From Acidimicrobiaceae bacterium (lineage in GTDB: Bacteria > Actinomycetota > Acidimicrobiia > Acidimicrobiales > RAAP-2), in the NCBI GenBank assembly GCA_003133405.1, contig PKXH01000041.1, positions 1 through 47,039 on the forward strand: a stretch of DNA of 47,039 nucleotides, given 5' to 3'. The notes below the pieces were generated by a model. It had not been told where the DNA came from. It ran no database searches and was given only the letters and a program-made list of their open reading frames with translations. This document shows, piece by piece, positions 44,633 through 47,039 of the stretch (position 1 is its first letter; every line of letters begins with the position of its first letter). The position numbers and the translations under genes are program-made.

Positions 44633-46282
44633 ATGAAGCGAGACCGGTACGACTTCGTCATCGTCGGCGGTGGCTCGGCCGGCAGCGCCCTCGCGAATCG
44701 ATTGACGGCCGACGGATCTACCCAGGTGTTGGTGTTAGAAGCGGGTCGGCTCGACTATCGCTGGGACGTCTTCATCCATATGCCGGCGGCCCTCACGATT
44801 CCCATCGGGAACCGGTTCTACGACTGGAAGTACGAGTCCGAACCCGAGCCCCACATGAACGGGCGCAAGATCTATCACGCCCGCGGCAAGGTGCTCGGCG
44901 GCTCCTCGAGCATCAACGGCATGATCTTCCAGCGCGGCAACGCCCTCGACTACGAACGTTGGGCCGCCGATCCCGGGATGGGCGACTGGGACTACCAGCA
45001 CTGCTTGCCCTACTTCAAGCGCATGGAGAACTGCCTCGCCGGGGATGACGAGTACCGCGGCACCGACGGACCACTGATCCTCGAACGCGGTCCCGTCACC
45101 AATCCCCTCTTCGGGGCGTTCTTTGGCGCGGTCCAAGAGGCCGGCTACGAACTCACCAAGGACGTGAATGGGTATCGACAGGAGGGTTTCGCCGCCTTTG
45201 ACCGCACCCTCTACCGGGGCCGGCGCCTGAGCGCCGCCAGGGCGTACCTACACCCGGTCATGAACCGCGCGAACTTAGAAGTGAAGTGCCGAGCGTTCGT
45301 CACGAAGATCCTCTTCGAAGGCCATCGAGCCGTCGGCGTCGAACTCTCCGAGCACGGCAGCAGTAAGAAGATCCACGCGAGCGAGGTGATCCTCTGCGGC
45401 GGGGCCTTCAACTCACCCCAACTGCTCCAGCTCTCGGGCGTTGGCAACGCCGAGGAACTCTCGAAGCTCGGCGTCGACGTGGTGGAGAACCTGCCCGGCG
45501 TCGGAGAGAACCTCCAGGACCACCTCGAGGTCTACATCCAGCACTCGAGTACCCAACCGGTCTCGGTCGCGCCCGCCCTCAAGTGGCGCAACCGTCCCTG
45601 GATTGGCGCGCAGTGGCTGTTCCTTCGAAAGGGACCCGGCGCGACGAACCACTTCGAGGGCGGGGGCTTCGCGCGCAGCAACGGCGACGTCGCCTACCCC
45701 AACTTGATGTTCCACTTCCTACCGATCGCCATCCGCTACGACGGCTCGGCGCCCGCGGGCGGCCACGGCTATCAGGTGCACATAGGTCCGATGTACTCGA
45801 ACTCGCGCGGTTCCGTCAAACTAAAGTCGCTCGACCCGTCCGTGCACCCGGCCCTTCGTTTCAACTATCTCTCCACGGACCAAGACCGCCAGGAGTGGCT
45901 CGAGGCGGTGCGCGTCGCTCGAGACATTCTTCGCCAGCCCTCCTTTGGTCCCTTTAACGGCGGCGAGATCTCGCCTGGCGCAGCGATCTCATCCGATCAA
46001 GAGATTCTCGACTGGGTCCGGCGCGACGCAGAGACCGCCCTGCACCCTTCGTGCACCTGCAAGATGGGCACCGACGAGATGTCTGTCGTTGATCCAACGA
46101 CCATGCGAGTGCACGGCCTCGAGGGGCTTCGTGTCGTCGATGCCTCGGTGATGCCCTACGTCACCAACGCCAATATCTACGCGCCGGTCATGATGGTCGC
46201 AGAAAAGGCCGCCGATCTCATTCTCGGCAACACGCCCCTGCCACCGTCCTCGGTCGACTTCTATCGTCACCCCCACGACTAG
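44633..46282 (+). CDS. GMC-family FAD oxidoreductase (choline-dehydrogenase-like)
   Basis: A 549-residue flavoprotein. The FAD dinucleotide motif [19 protein letters not shown] is at the N-terminus. GMC signature 1 is in [20 protein letters not shown], signature 2 in [17 protein letters not shown], and the C-terminal active-site blocks are HPSCTCKMG and [19 protein letters not shown]. It oxidises a primary alcohol to the aldehyde, as BetA does with choline or AlkJ with aliphatic alcohols; the electron acceptor is probably a quinone. AGAGGAG precedes the ATG. BetA-specific neighbours (betaine aldehyde dehydrogenase, BetT) are absent, so choline is not assured. Confidence 0.92.
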   Translation: MKRDRYDFVIVGGGSAGSALANRLTADGSTQVLVLEAGRLDYRWDVFIHMPAALTIPIGNRFYDWKYESEPEPHMNGRKIYHARGKVLGGSSSINGMIFQRGNALDYERWAADPGMGDWDYQHCLPYFKRMENCLAGDDEYRGTDGPLILERGPVTNPLFGAFFGAVQEAGYELTKDVNGYRQEGFAAFDRTLYRGRRLSAARAYLHPVMNRANLEVKCRAFVTKILFEGHRAVGVELSEHGSSKKIHASEVILCGGAFNSPQLLQLSGVGNAEELSKLGVDVVENLPGVGENLQDHLEVYIQHSSTQPVSVAPALKWRNRPWIGAQWLFLRKGPGATNHFEGGGFARSNGDVAYPNLMFHFLPIAIRYDGSAPAGGHGYQVHIGPMYSNSRGSVKLKSLDPSVHPALRFNYLSTDQDRQEWLEAVRVARDILRQPSFGPFNGGEISPGAAISSDQEILDWVRRDAETALHPSCTCKMGTDEMSVVDPTTMRVHGLEGLRVVDASVMPYVTNANIYAPVMMVAEKAADLILGNTPLPPSSVDFYRHPHD

Positions 46283-46309
46283 GACTCGGCTGATCGAATC
46301 CTCGAGCAG

Positions 46310-47039
46310 CTACGCCGGGCCGGCGCGACCCGACTTTCGAGCCTTGATCGCCTTGACCAACGCCGGGATGATCACGCTGACGTCGCCCACGACCGCGTAG
46401 TCGGCGCGAGAGAGAAACGGCGCGTCGGGATCAGTGTTGATGGTCACCACGTGTTTCGCGCTCCGACATCCCGCCAAGTGCTGGGTAGCGCCACTGATGC
46501 CACACGCCAGGTAGAGATCTGGCGAGATTCGTGTTCCCGTTTGACCGACTTGTTGCGCGTGCGGTCGCCAACCCGCGCTCGTGACCGCCCTTGACACGCC
46601 AACGGCCGCGCCCAGTAAACCGGCCAACTCATCGAGGGGCGCGAAGCCCTCCTCGCTCCCCACACCGCGCCCGCCGCCGACCACGACGCGAGCATCGGCG
46701 AGCGCGACGCCTCCACCTCGACCGATCCACTCAGCGACCTTGATGCTCAGATCGTGCTCACTCGGCGAAAAGTGGAACTCACGCACCGTCGTCGCTACCG
46801 GCGTCGCAACTGGCTCGGCCGTCACGCCATCAAAGGCGACAGTGAGTAGCGCCGATACGCCCTCGAGCACGGCGTCTTCGATGAGACTGCCCGCCCAACG
46901 CTGTCGGCTAAGGCCAACTGTCGTCGCGTCCAACCACGACGCGTGTAAACAGTTGGCCACCATGGGCAGTCCCGTCGTGGCACCGACGTACGCCATGACC
47001 TCGTTGCCCCGGTCGGTACCGGCGGCCACGACCGCCCTC
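46310..47039 (-). CDS. etfA: Electron transfer flavoprotein alpha subunit, N-terminus missing
   Basis: The C-terminal two-thirds or more of an EtfA/FixB protein; the frame is open to the right edge, so the start lies outside. The FAD-binding domain shows GGGRGVGSEEGF, QVGQTGTRISPDLYLACGISGATQHL and TINTDPDAPFLSRADYAVVGD, all canonical. With EtfB it shuttles electrons from acyl-CoA and other flavoprotein dehydrogenases to the respiratory chain. etfB is expected beyond the edge. It converges with the GMC gene across 27 bp. Confidence 0.93.
   Translation of the reverse strand, partial: RAVVAAGTDRGNEVMAYVGATTGLPMVANCLHASWLDATTVGLSRQRWAGSLIEDAVLEGVSALLTVAFDGVTAEPVATPVATTVREFHFSPSEHDLSIKVAEWIGRGGGVALADARVVVGGGRGVGSEEGFAPLDELAGLLGAAVGVSRAVTSAGWRPHAQQVGQTGTRISPDLYLACGISGATQHLAGCRSAKHVVTINTDPDAPFLSRADYAVVGDVSVIIPALVKAIKARKSGRAGPA

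Overview
The window is high-GC, gene-dense bacterial DNA with frequent GTG and TTG starts and 4-nt stop/start overlaps. The gene families (TIGR03084-type DinB-like protein, CaiB/BaiF CoA transferase, ECF sigma factor with a DUF4349 partner, secreted proteins with Thr/Pro linkers, M24 and RbsABC genes) suggest an actinobacterium, perhaps Acidimicrobiia. There is no rRNA or other taxonomic marker, so this is an inference.

1-18.1 kb is a catabolic region for amide, amine or carboxylic-acid substrates. Leftward genes encode a DUF4089/AtzG-like small protein, an amidase-signature (AS) hydrolase, an acyl-CoA ligase, a fused alpha-beta 2-oxoacid dehydrogenase E1 and the start of its E2. Rightward genes encode a TIGR03084 protein, a class III CoA transferase, a class III aminotransferase, a second AS amidase, an alpha/beta hydrolase, a thiolase, a DUF1349 protein, a PLP lyase/decarboxylase and a glycerate kinase. 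The hydrolase carries a diverged copy of the thiolase leader and first codons in front of it.

18.2-21.9 kb holds a secreted SGNH hydrolase, an orphan ComA-type phosphosulfolactate synthase and a methyltransferase.

21.9-31.7 kb looks like one uptake-and-breakdown system. It has an RbsB/RbsA/RbsC-type ABC importer with an M24 (creatinase-fold) enzyme at the end of the operon. Beside it are a TRZ/ATZ-type amidohydrolase, an SDR-fold protein without the SDR catalytic residues, a ureidoglycine-aminohydrolase-like bicupin and an XRE-cupin regulator. The substrate cannot be read from the sequence; a small nitrogen-rich ring or ureide is my guess.

31.7-36.1 kb holds a DUF1275 fragment, katG and an ECF sigma/DUF4349 pair.

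36.1-41.6 kb is an accessory mosaic. Seven copies of a tRNA-Leu acceptor-end motif (CTCCGACACCA or close variants), most inside a GTCGG-N4-CCGAC hairpin, and two tRNA-Leu(GAG) 3' halves separate single-gene modules. The modules are a NifX-like protein, a secreted HNH protein, a secreted duplicated-domain protein, a methyltransferase and an ArsR/SRPBCC pair. No integrase is in the window.

41.6-47 kb holds an MFS transporter, an unknown secreted protein gene bracketed by about 49-bp inverted repeats, a GMC oxidoreductase and the C-terminal part of EtfA.
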